From Ampelomyces quisqualis (Eukaryota > Ascomycota > Dothideomycetes > Pleosporales > Phaeosphaeriaceae), in the NCBI GenBank assembly GCA_018398575.1, contig JAGTXZ010000020.1:1736001-1800000 (forward strand): a stretch of DNA of 64,000 bases, written 5' to 3'. The translations under genes and the position numbers were made by a program. The notes below the pieces were generated by a model. It was given only the letters and a program-made list of their open reading frames with translations. It had not been told where the DNA came from and ran no database searches. Below are positions 45,620 to 55,764 of the stretch, one piece after another; the stretch's first letter is position 1; every line of letters begins with the position of its first letter.

Positions 45620-46885
45620 TTAGCCTTCTGAAGTACACCGCATACATATCACGAATCCACACTCTGTGCAAAGAGATAGCTTTTTCGCGGATATCCCGCA
45701 AGACTGGCAGGTCTTGCGTATGCGACACTTCCACAGACCTGAGAGATGGTTGCAATCAGCTTGTCTTGGCAGATCAGGCGTACTAGTCACTCGATTTCCC
45801 CGATCCGCTTCCTTTCTCATCCTAGACCAACCCTCCCTGACAGATTTTTGTCGTTCTGACCAGGCACACTCGATCATTGCCTTTGTTTCAACCTCTTTCG
45901 TTGCCACAGTAAGTTGATAGTGCCCATCCTTTGCACATGTCTGAACTATGCTCTGAGATGTTCGCCTTTCCATTTCTGCTCGTTCTTGAGATCCCGTGGT
46001 CGTTGTTCTCTGCTTAGCTGTAACTCTTTCTTTCTCCTTCTTCCGGCTTCGCTCTCGGTTCACACGTTCGATATCAAGTTGCTTTTCTTTTAGTTCTTCT
46101 GCCCACTCCGCCTCTTCACGTCACTCGATGGCTATGCGCCACATCCCAAACAACTGCTGATCTTGTAACGAGATTTCATACGCTTGTACTGCCGCACCTT
46201 TCCCTGATAGCATCCTGAAGACCAGATTGGAGCGCCTTTTTCCAATGGAAATTGGGAGCATTCCCTTTGAATCTTCCTTCTTAGGGTCTGCATTATTTGC
46301 TAAGAGCAACATTACCACCCGAGCTTGGTCTACCGAGTCCCGTGGTTGGATTGTGGCGGCGTAGTGGAGGGGTGTCCGAAGCTGCATGTCCTGAGCCCCG
46401 ACATCCATACCCTGATCAATGAGGATCTTCAGAGCAAATGTAAGTCCCATACCAGCCGCCATGTGGAGATTTGTGCAGCTGCCCAGTTCAGTAGGGTAAG
46501 GTGACGAAGAGATAGCCCCATGATGAATCAAAGTCCTTGCGACATAATCGGATCCGTAGCATAGAGCTGTTTGAAGTGGTGTAAGGTAAGTCGACCTAGA
46601 ATAGAAGCCTAAACACCTTAGCCGGTGGGGTATCATCACTAGGTCTAGTGCTTCGATATCCGCGCCTTCCATGAGCGATAACCAAGCCGTACGTCTCGAT
46701 CCATGTTTCGCAGCCCATCGCAATGCTGAACCTCCTGTTGTTTGCGCATCAAGGGAGTACAGGTGATGATTTAGCTGCCAGTAAAGTTGTTTGCTCGTCC
46801 GATTTAAGGCATTGATATAACGGAACTTCTCTAGTACGTCGCTTATTGAAAGGAGTAATTCGTGAGGGAGATCGGTAAGAGACAT
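45620..46885 (-). pseudogene. F-box/ankyrin-repeat gene split by one in-frame TGA
   Basis: From ATG at 46885 the frame reads an F-box-like start (LTDLPHELLLSISDVLEKF), then ankyrin repeats: SALRWAAKHGSRRTAWLSLM, LTPLQTALCYGSDYVARTLI, CTNLHMAAGMGLTFALKILI and RTPLHYAATIQPRDSVDQA. At 46123-46121 a TGA ends it after 254 residues. In the same frame a further 166 codons follow without a stop to 45620: a charged helix (REEAEWAEELKEKQLDIERV), then a Cys-rich end with three C-x-x-C pairs (CQSC, CTEC, CMRC) that looks zinc-binding. One CGA-to-TGA change would explain the break. It may be a damaged gene, an assembly error, a functional 254-residue protein, or a case of stop readthrough (the next base is C). 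Confidence 0.72.
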
Positions 46886-47957
46886 CTTGCTGAAGCATCA
46901 GCTACTGCTTGTCCATGTGTGACGCAATGCTCAATGAATCTTGATAGAGCGGCGTATCTTGCGTTTCGTTGGATCGAGAGGAGCGAGAGCAAAAGTCAGA
47001 GCCTGTCCCATGCGTTGCGGAGCTCGAACGAGGGCAGCTAGAACAGGTCATCCAGACTAGAAGATAGAGTTAGTACGTTAGGGCAGCTAAACAAAGTGCC
47101 GAGTTGATTATTGATGATGGGGCGAACCTAGAAAACGAGCCGGAGCTGTTGATCGGTTCTCTGACAGTGCAATAGACTCGAAGAGTGTGCCGCACCTCAG
47201 TCCATGTCGTAACCGAAAATTCTGAAGATTCACATCGAACGCCCGATACGGGCAGTGAACGGAGACACAAAGGCTGTCAGGCGCCCTTACATAGAGCGAT
47301 GATGATGTGGTACATCTTTAGCAGAAGCTGTATCACATCGAGAGGAGCATTTTCCGGTGGTTTTCGAAGGAATGTGTACACAGGTATGCAGCACAGTGCG
47401 TTGTGTAATGGCCGGCAACCACGCTACAATCTCTTGCATACAAGCGTGCTTAGCCACATAGTGTCCAGCATTGATAGGGTGGATCGACATGCGAACAGGA
47501 AGATACGAGAACAACGATGTTATTCCTGTGCCGTGCGAAGCAGACATGTGCTCGATCTTGATGTGCTGCAGATTAATGAGCGCGGGCCAGCTCATGCAAC
47601 AGCTTCCATGAATCCTCTACTGCGTCCAAGAGCTTCTACATTCAGACACAATGTTTCGGGGTTGACATTGCTGCGGAGGTGGAGTAAAGGCACAGCTCGA
47701 ATGCTGCAGCAAACGGGACTCCATCTACTGCGCGGCGGAACAGGCGGCATTCATCAACGACGCTTGAAATGCACCTGGACTATTGCGGAATTTTCGCATG
47801 TAATAACACCATAGCCGTTTGGTGGAAACAATCATTGAACAAAGTACTGGATGAGGTAACATTCCGTGATATCCCTAAGGGTCAGGCGATATGTGATCAA
47901 TCATAGTGATGTCAACGATATTTACTTTGTTTTCGCATGACCGGGAAATCAAAAATA
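46886..47957. other. Intergenic region at the edge of the accessory zone
   Basis: About 1.07 kb. A plus-strand frame of 209 codons (47185-47814) has no recognisable motif and irregular composition and is not called. Nothing else is supported. Confidence 0.4.
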
Positions 47958-48144
47958 CTAACGTCACCCACTGCGAAGCGAGACACACAACGAAGCGAGA
48001 CAAACTACGAGTACTTTGAACTTCAATCACATTTAAAATACAACAACGCCAACTTTTCAAATTTTCTCGCATTAATAATAAAAAAGAGCTTCTCAGGAGT
48101 GTCTCGCTACCTTGTGTGTCTCGCTTCGCAGTAGGTGACGTTAG
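47958..48144. mobile_element. MITE-like element with 44-bp terminal inverted repeats
   Basis: The left end (47958-48001, starting CTAACGTCACCCACTGCGAA) and the inverse complement of the right end (48144-48101, starting CTAACGTCACCTACTGCGAA) match at 41 of 44 positions. Both include the motif GCGAAGCGAGACACACAA. The interior is about 100 bp, AT-rich, without a frame. Read strictly, the core 47961-48141 begins ACGTCACC, ends GGTGACGT and is flanked by TA on both sides, as after insertion by a Tc1/mariner-type transposase. Size and structure are those of a miniature inverted-repeat element; no autonomous partner is in the window. Confidence 0.88.
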
Positions 48145-48942
48145 ACCTAGATTCAAACAAACTGAGCCTTGCAAAATAAGGTGCAGTACTTTTCCTTCTC
48201 TTATAATGTCAATCCTCGCGTGCCGGGACACCCGGTGTAATGGGACGCTTTTTCTTCCGGGTGTTTGGACTGTCTTTAGTGTATTTATAAACAAATGTGC
48301 GCAATGCGAACTTGTTCCGTAAATCCTGCTCTTCTAATATATCAGCCACCGACGCGCATAAACCTTGTGTTGACCGTGCTGTTGCTCATTTTGTTGGTGC
48401 CATCGACTAACCCTCTATGAGGACCCCCCTGTTCGTTCGCGACAACGTACAGCCGCGACGAGCTCAGCGGACTGTAAAGTAAGCTAAGAAGGTAGAAATT
48501 AAGACTGCAGCAACGAAAGGTTACTGTAAGGTAGGACTGTGCAGTCCGGCGGTTTCTCCGCGTAGATGGCAGGATCGTCAAAACGCAGGTGACCGGCCGT
48601 GCGTCCTGAGCGATGTTGGTCATGCAGTAGCGTGCTGAGATGTCTGCGACCCTTGCTGCGAGATGTGGCTGAGCCTTGTGGCTCTGAGCGTGATGTTCCA
48701 GGCCCTGCGGACATGTGTCTGTCTAGTCGCGCAAGTGAGTTCTAAAAAGCTGCCCTTCTAGCTTATGTCGACAAGCCCTCTTGATAAGTATTAATTAAGA
48801 TAGACGAATTAAGGCGTATTCAGCAAGACAGTGCAGTAATTAACCCCGTAAAAAGCTATGTTAAGTTAGATTAATAAGCTTAGAGGCATGTAACTCCGCG
48901 ACCTAGTAACATGCATGACAAACGTGCTATAAATGGCTCAAT
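48145..48942. other. Intergenic region with mixed composition
   Basis: About 800 bp from the MITE to the TPR gene. Composition becomes AT-rich after about 48760. A minus-strand frame from 48714 (71 codons, Ser/Arg-rich) shows no recognisable family. No gene is called. Confidence 0.4.
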
Positions 48943-48981
48943 TTATTCTTCGTGCCAACTAAATAGCGCCTCGAGTGACGC

Positions 48982-49398
48982 CTATGTGTCAGGGTGTCGC
49001 CTGCCAAGATTGCGCTGGCGCGACTGAAAGCATCTTTCCATCATCGTAAGAGCCTCCTCTTGACGACCTTGTGAATGCAGCGTATGAGCAAGATTGCTTG
49101 TGCTACTTAGCGTGTCCGGTGTGCAGTCTATCTTCGGGTCGTCTGCTTGGAATTCAGGTTGAAAAAACATGCTCTTTATTCAAACATCAGCAACATCCGA
49201 CCACGGTAACTGATGGAGACTTACAGAGTCGAATGTGTCAGTAGAACCGCAGGTCCATCCGTGTACCTGCATTTGAAGGAAGGTGTCCAAGTCGTCAAAC
49301 CCGGGGGTGAAGGAAGTGGTCCAGTCTTGTGAATCTATTTTGTACGGATAAAATGCAAGAAGAGCGCTGGCTTTATACTGTGGTACACCTGTGAGCAC
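48982..49398 (-). CDS. Small TPR protein (kinesin-light-chain-type repeat), probably a truncated gene
   Basis: Minus-strand exons 49398-49225 and 49173-48982, with a 51-nt intron starting with a perfect GTAAGT and ending AAAG, give 121 residues. Exon 2 contains one clear tetratricopeptide unit of the TPR_10/12 type: DTLSSTSNLAHTLHSQGRQ, EEALTMMERCFQSRQRNLG and HPDT. These repeats normally occur in long arrays at the end of fungal NB-ARC or NACHT receptors. Here only one remains. After the TAG at 48984-48982 the frame continues with ASLEALFSWHEE and a second stop, which resembles the usual end of such arrays, so the TAG is probably a recent nonsense change. Exon 1 (GFDDLDTFLQMQVHGW) is not recognised. 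It may be the remnant of a larger receptor gene. Confidence 0.6.
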
Positions 49399-50270
49399 GT
49401 GCTACTGCTGATCTATTTATGAAGCTCAAACTGATCCATCCACCTCTGCTACCAAGCCATGGTCCCCGACAAGGCAACAGGAAGCGCTTCAATGCTCCAC
49501 CAGTGGCCTCTTAAGGTGTAGTGAGACATGGCAGCGGTCTTGGTTCCATCTCTACTCTTCATCAGTCGAATCAGACATCCCCATCCTATCACATCATGTG
49601 CCCAAGGCGGCTGTGGACGTCGTGTGCATGATTTTGATGCTGCTAGTGACTCGAACAGCTCCTGCTAGAGTGTTCTTGATCGAATGAGAAGGCAGGTAAG
49701 TCGGCTTACAAGGCAGACACCCTTGATCTGCATGAATGTCCTGCCACCATGGCGTACGAATTGTGGAAGCTGCTCCGCTTGTGCAGGTCGATGTTAATGC
49801 GCAGTTTGCGCTGGAGTCTCCTGATCGAATGAAAGATTCGGCAGGTCTGACCCACAAGGCAGACAGCGGTCGTCGGCATGAATGTCTTAACACCATGGTG
49901 TGTGAGTGATGGAGCTCTTCCTTCGCGCAATATGCAGTTTATGGACGAATCTGTTCCGACATCATGCAACATCGCCACCCTCGGGGCGGGACGCATGAGC
50001 TGTGCAGTTTCCAAGGGTATTCGTTGGTTTACAATGGATTGTATCGAAGTGATAGACCTTGTGGTACTCTCTTATCAAAGCTCAGTGGAATCTCTGCCAA
50101 CCCTTCCCAAACCCTTCCATTTCTGGACCCCTCAGCCCGTCACTGATGTTTAGAGGCAATCGGGTTGCGATCGAGCCTAAATTGATATCAATAGGCCTTG
50201 TCGATTGTAAAGACGTTCTCAGACTCCTGAGCCTGTCTCCATGCGGAATTTGCAATGTTCTATAGGCTGT
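49399..50270. other. Region between the TPR gene and AT-rich DNA
   Basis: About 870 bp of normal composition with no gene called. It contains the 145-bp tandem duplication described separately. Confidence 0.4.
49678..49960. repeat. Imperfect 145-bp tandem duplication
   Basis: Unit one begins with GATCGAATGAGA at 49678, unit two with GATCGAATGAAA at 49823. The units share blocks such as ACAAGGCAGACA, GCATGAATGTC and CACCATGG in the same order and spacing, and differ elsewhere. The second unit fades near 49960. No frame is open through both units in a way that suggests a protein repeat. Confidence 0.75.
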
Positions 50271-53200
50271 CTAATCTCATTGCACCCTCAATATTGCGTT
50301 TACCTACATCTGTTGGTTGTACTCTACGCGTTAGAGCTTTAGTAAGTTCAATAAGTTAGCGCTTAATTCTAGCTAAGCAGAAAGCAAGAAGACACAGTAA
50401 CTGTGTCGCTGTACAAGCCTATCTACAGTTAGATTGCCCTACAACAATAATCAGGACATACTAAAAAAATCCCCTAGCGAAGGTTAGTGTCTATCCTACT
50501 CTCTGCAAGCAATATACTGTAGATAACAATTACTCTACACAGCTAGCATAACCCCGCAATTGCGTTAGTAATAATAAAGACAGTTAACAATTACTTATAT
50601 CCCAATTTATATTGTCCTAATCTAGAGTTCCTGTAATCTTCTTGCTGTGCACGTAAAATTGCTGAGGATAGGATTAATGCTACTGCAAAGAGACAAAGTA
50701 GCTCCAAGTTATAAGCAAAGTACCTATTGGTGCTTCTGTTCAAATAAGTCAAGTAGTAAGGTTAGAGTTATATCTCCTACCTTATATAATATGTGGTATT
50801 TGAGGCCGTTAAAATAGTAATTATATATGCCAACTATATAGCCTAGCGAGAAAACATCAAAACACGCAGGATTTAGCTAAGCTAGTTGTCCTACAAATTA
50901 GCAGGCCCAAAGAGTTTACTTAGATCTTCTTATATTTGTGCTAGTAAGAAGCTAGAGGTTGCACTATACAGCTATGTCAATTTAGTACATCCTACCTTTT
51001 AAGCGAAGCGCAAATATAATTGCAATAATACTAGCTATTAACAAGCCTTCTTAACAAATACCAAAGAGAGCAGCTAAAACTCTCTTCTAGAAGTAGTAGT
51101 GCCTTACTCTCTTGTTTGCCCTGTTTGGTTTATAAGGCTAGACATCGCGATATATAAGCACTACGCTTAGTAAGAGTTTAACTAAAAAGCAAACAGTAAA
51201 GCTAACAAGAAAAGAAGTTATATTAAAAAGAAACAATCTGGGCAGCAGCTGCGTAGAAAGACACCTACCTTTATACTAGGTTTAGGGATATATAAGCCTT
51301 AGTTATCAAGCATGTTTACTGTAAGTAGTTGATGCCTAGGACTAACAGGCGTATCGCATAATTAAAGCATAATTAATGTCTTAAGGCTCTCTAGTAGGGT
51401 TGTTTACAGAAGTAAAGAACTAGAATAGCTGTGCAGTGTATTAAAGTGCTTTACCTCTGTTGCGCCTAACCCTACCTAGCCTAGGACAGCTTCCCCCTTA
51501 AAGCTGCACATAGTAACGCTATATAAATCCTTAGGCAGCTAATGTCTACTTTTATAGGCTTTGATAAAGTTTGTAAACTAATGTTACTAGATTCCCTGTT
51601 GCTAAACTAGAGCGCTAACAGCATTATAATGCCTAATAGTAGTTAGCTAACGCTGTCTATTAGTTTCTACAGGATCGCTTGAGTAGCAAACTTTCTATAA
51701 TCAGACAGTCCTGTACAGTCTCCTATACTTAAGGAGATAGCAGTTACCGTTTGGTAAAGTCTTTTAAAGTCTATAGAGCAACGAACTAGGTCTAGGCTTA
51801 CACAATAGTAAAGAATTAACAAGGAAAAACACATGCTTACAATATATACAGCACTTCTACCTAGTGTTTGTCTATAAGACATAAGAAGGGGCTAGACAAT
51901 ATTTATCCCTGATTAGCGTGCGCTATTAGGGCGCAGATAGGCAGGCATACAAGGTGACATGTCTATTATCTCTTCTGAATGCGAAACTTTAAGGCGCAGG
52001 CGATGTAATCTATTAGCTAAGCAGTAAGAAACAGGATATAAAGGGTATCTTACCTTAACTTTCTAAGGTCTATTACTCCTCTACTCTCTAGAACATTTAC
52101 CTTTACAGACCCTACAAAACGCATTTGCTGCCTTAAGATAGATTCTTAAGATACTATTAAAGATCTAACGCTGTACCAACACATGGTGTGTATATTAATG
52201 CTAGACTAATACAATCTATTGCTAAGTATACTAGCTTACTACAGATTTTAATAAGGCAACAGAAGCGGCTGAGATAGAGAATACTCTGCATTTGATTCAA
52301 TCAGCATCTTACATTCTGCAGTTAGCACCAGAATGCAAAAAGGATTCTTAAGACAACGATGTAGGTAAAGAGCTTATAAGTAGCCAGCCGCGTTATACAG
52401 CGGATTTATCGCCACATCCTAAGCTTAGTATATCCCTTTGATTAGTCTCTAATACTCTGATTAACTAGGGGATTTTAATAGAGAGGATGCTGGTGTTAGT
52501 TACTTAGCTTAACTTACACCTTTCCCAATCAAAGGCGCGCGTAGAGGAGACAGCGAACAGCATCAAATACGTTATGGAACGCTTAGAAGAGCTAGAAGAT
52601 GATTTGAGAAACAATATAAGCAAATCAAAGGGTTAGATGCGGAGATGCTAACAAGAAAAAGGCGTTCTGAAGAGAGTAAAGGAGGAAAGTAACAACATAC
52701 ATCAGCTCTTGGACTGTATGCAATGCAGGACGAAGAGAGCGCGTGTAACTTGGGAAGACTAAATTGACTTAATTGGTAGTCCTATAGCTGGAATAGACTT
52801 GATGATGCTAGGGTAATTGTACACACTTTAGTGATCTCATTTATTGCTCGATTGATTTCTTCCAGGCGGCTTGGCCCTAATGCGTGGAGCTATTTTAGGT
52901 ATGTTAACGTTACATGTTTTGAGGCATAGTATCCCTATAAACGACGCAGTAAAGCTTAGTTGCCGTCGAAGTTGCTGTAATGTAGTGAAAATCATCGTTT
53001 ATCTTTGTTAAGGTACCTGCACAGCGATGCTGTTGGATACCCTCGCTTTCTACTTATTTCTGGCTAAGTCTAGGGGTCTTTACAAAACCCACGACGTTAA
53101 AAGTTCGCACTCTTCAACACTAAGCCTATTGCGTTCTAACATCTTATGAACCAAGAAGACTGGTCATTTCAGCTAAGGTGTTAAGAATAAGAATCTCAAT

Positions 53201-53461
53201 AACATCTTTGTATTCCATTACTTACTCTTAGACTGCTAGATGCCAATTCCAACACCATGCCTCCTAACTGCCTTCATGCACAAATGTCGCCTGATGCAGC
53301 TTTATTTATGGTCCAATCCAGATTTCCTAACAGGCTAAGGCTACACAGCGCCTGATAACCCAGTTCGTGAGAAGTACCCTAAAACCGCTAACAACAAGCT
53401 CGAGGGAATTACAACGGCGACTTTATTACCGGCAGGGGATATACTCTGTCCTGCAAACGTT
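50271..53461. repeat. AT-rich, RIP-like degraded repeat DNA
   Basis: About 3.2 kb rich in TA, TAG and CTA words, poor in CpG, with no frame above about 70 codons. This is what repeat-induced point mutation (C-to-T changes, favouring CpA) leaves of transposable elements. The element type cannot be named. A less damaged pocket near 52540-52620 reads ETANSIKYVMERLEELEDDL before stops, a possible trace of a coiled-coil protein gene. Another pocket at 52860-53000 has ordinary composition without a frame. Confidence 0.7.
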
Positions 53462-53971
53462 TTAGTCCTTGATGGCTACAAGCAAGGGAGAGCTTACAAG
53501 TGTATCTTGATCTGGCGGCAACCAGGGCTGACCTGTTCTATCCTTAGAGACGAATCCGTTGAAGCGGCTATTACGATGGGCTAGGAAGTAGATATCTGTG
53601 TCGTATTCTCGACACAGCTTCGTCTGCGGTCCAGCGATCACAATTTCACGAGGAAGATAACCCGATTGGACTAGCAAAGCGAACCACTGCAGATGCAAAT
53701 CGGGATGGAGCTTGTCGAAGTTAACGAGCGTGCAATCCAAGATATTACGACTCAGTTGCAAAATTTGGACGAAGAACGAATCAAGCAACGCACAGAAAGG
53801 GCACTCCTCAGACAAGACCTCTAAAGACGATGTATAGCCTTCCTCGAAAACATTGACGTTTAAAGCAGCGGTAATAGATTTTAGATGGTTACCCTCCCTT
53901 GTACGCCATATGGCGGAAGGTTGTTGGCTATAGACACGCACCTCTCTGCCTAACAGGCTACGATACTGCAC
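53462..53971 (-). pseudogene. HET-like N-terminal fragment or internal exon
   Basis: A minus-strand frame is open for 169 codons but has no ATG. Just upstream, CCCTAAG...ACTCAG near 53972-53990 looks like an intron end, so this may be an internal exon. It contains EECPFCALLDSFFVQIL, whose C-x-x-C and hydrophobic pattern resembles the N-terminal region of fungal heterokaryon-incompatibility (HET) proteins. It ends near QPWLPPDQDTL, followed by a stop. No HET catalytic-type core motif follows, and both sides are AT-rich. It is either the leftover of a larger gene or one exon of it. Confidence 0.4.
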
Positions 53972-54786
53972 TGAGTAATGATCTTAGGGTTTCCGGCCTT
54001 AGTGTATATACGATAACTCTACTACCGAAGGTTAGTTTCAACGATTTGGAGACGTCTAGTTGATTAGAATCTGTAATTTAGATTTCTTTGAGTTAAGAGC
54101 GAAGGAAGTGTCTTGGGAGAATGACTTCAATGTGCTTATGTAACTATGTATTCAACTCTATACTGATCTATCTAGGCTCGAGTTGTGGCTTTTCTCAGAT
54201 TTCTCACGATCATTGCATTTCGCGAGATTTTTTGGTAGGAGTATTGGGGAGGAAGTGCCTGGTGGGTCTGCAGCAGAATAGCGGAGTTGGCGGTGCATTC
54301 GCCGAAGCTTACTACTGTAGGCACTGGGCGCAAAGCCAGAAAAATGCGGGGTACTAGTACGCCGACGCGCATGGTGGTGTTCTGAAATTACCTCGGTGCA
54401 TCTCTTTAGTCCGCGAAAAAAGGTAATTAGTAGCTCGAAAGAATCGACTCAAGCGGACATGTTCTATGCTCTACTCTTTAATCCCGTGCTTATTATTCTT
54501 AGATGGCAAACACCCTTAGCATTATAGAACGACAGTCCCTTTATACACTATGTAGGACTTGACTTGTGGACCTATGTCAAACAAGATCTGATCGTTTTAC
54601 GAGGTCGCTGTAACTTTGGAACAGGTTGCGATAGCATCTGCATGCGCAAGAACTAATCTGGGCGGTTATATGGCGCTCGCGGCGCGATAAGGTTATGAAA
54701 CACGTGTTGGTTGCCCTGCCAACACGACCCGCTAAACTGTTCGGACTTTAAATAGATAGTGTCTTACGCACTGCCCCGACAAGTGT
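53972..54786. other. Intergenic, mixed composition
   Basis: About 815 bp. A plus-strand frame of 78 codons (54121-54357) is unrecognised. A CACGTG hexamer lies near 54701. No gene called. Confidence 0.4.
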
Positions 54787-55047
54787 ATGCCTACGAACGC
54801 GGAAACTAGACGGCGGCAAGCACAGTCAAGGAAAGATAAAGCCAGGAATCGTTGGGACGCCGACCGTAATTTTGATTGCATCTACGCACGAGTTTTCCGA
54901 GACGTCCGGCCTACGCAGACAGTAGATCAAATCAAGGACGTTAATCCAGCCATGCTAGTACGTTTCCTCAGTCCCCTTTGCATTGGCTCCCGATGCTATG
55001 TAGATGCATTTTTGACAACGCGTATAGCCTATGCCGGAACCTCCTAA
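54787..55047 (+). CDS. Hypothetical small protein or first exon
   Basis: An ATG frame of 86 codons begins with a strongly basic segment (MPTNAETRRRQAQSRKDKAR). A GTACGT donor at about 54958 interrupts the frame after NPAML, so the second half could be intron and the true gene longer. It ends 75 bp before the BTB gene on the same strand; whether both belong to one transcript is unclear. No family recognised. Confidence 0.3.
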   Translation: MPTNAETRRRQAQSRKDKARNRWDADRNFDCIYARVFRDVRPTQTVDQIKDVNPAMLVRFLSPLCIGSRCYVDAFLTTRIAYAGTS

Positions 55048-55122
55048 GACGGATTTCGTGAGCAAGTGCGTAGTAATTTGGCTCTTTACTAGGGTCAAGG
55101 CAAGACTAATTGGTTTGTTAGA

Positions 55123-55658
55123 ATGTTCAACAAACAAGACTACTCAGATGTCACTATCGTTATACATGGCACGAAGCTCTACGCGCATCGTTTTGTGATT
55201 TGCGTCCAGAGCCGCTATTTTGCCAAGGCTTTTCAGGATAAGAAGTTTATCGAGGGGGACACAGGCGAGATCAAGTTTGATGACGGTATTGCAGTGGCTT
55301 ACTGGAGAGTGTTTGAGTATTTATACACCGGCGACTATTCAGACAATCTTAATGTCGACGGGCTACAAGGTAAAGGTCACAGTGCAACCTGCGCGCTCTG
55401 GATGCTTACCCTTACTCAGATGACTCAGAAATGCTGAAAGATCCCAGAGTGTATGCTCTGGCTGACATGTTCTTCCTAAAAGACCTGAAAGTACTTGCTC
55501 TGACCAAACTAAAGCACCGACTCAAGACAAATTGGCAGAGCAAGATCTTCCCTGTCTGCGTTGAAGAAATCTATGCTATTACTAGAAACTCTAGCTCTAT
55601 GCGCTCAGTTGTTGTTCAAATTGCAGCGGACCACGGGAGAGATTTACAGAAAGAATAA
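55123..55658 (+). CDS. Small BTB/POZ protein in the accessory zone
   Basis: Exons 55123-55369 and 55420-55658 join across a 50-nt intron (GTAAAG...CTCAG) to 161 residues. Without the splice the frame stops just after the first half. The product has a BTB core: DYSDVTIVIHGTKLYAHRFV, CVQSRYFAKAF, FEYLYTGDYSDNL and VYALADMFFLKDLKVLALTK. The C-terminus has the short BACK-like helices seen in fungal BTB-only proteins (KLKHRLK, FPVCVEEIYAIT). The sequence is intact although the DNA on either side is RIP-like, so the gene either arrived recently or is under selection. It differs clearly from the BTB proteins at 21, 37 and 38 kb. Confidence 0.78.
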
Positions 55659-55764
55659 GCTTTTTTGAGTCTTCTGCATAGTAGTAGAGACTTTGTAGTA
55701 GACTTCTACAGGGCACTTAAACTTCTATATTAGTAACAGTCCTTACCTAACTACAATCCGCAAT

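Noticed and set aside
47185..47814. Plus-strand frame of 209 codons
   Set aside because: No recognisable motif, irregular composition and no splice or promoter support; open frames of this length can occur by chance.
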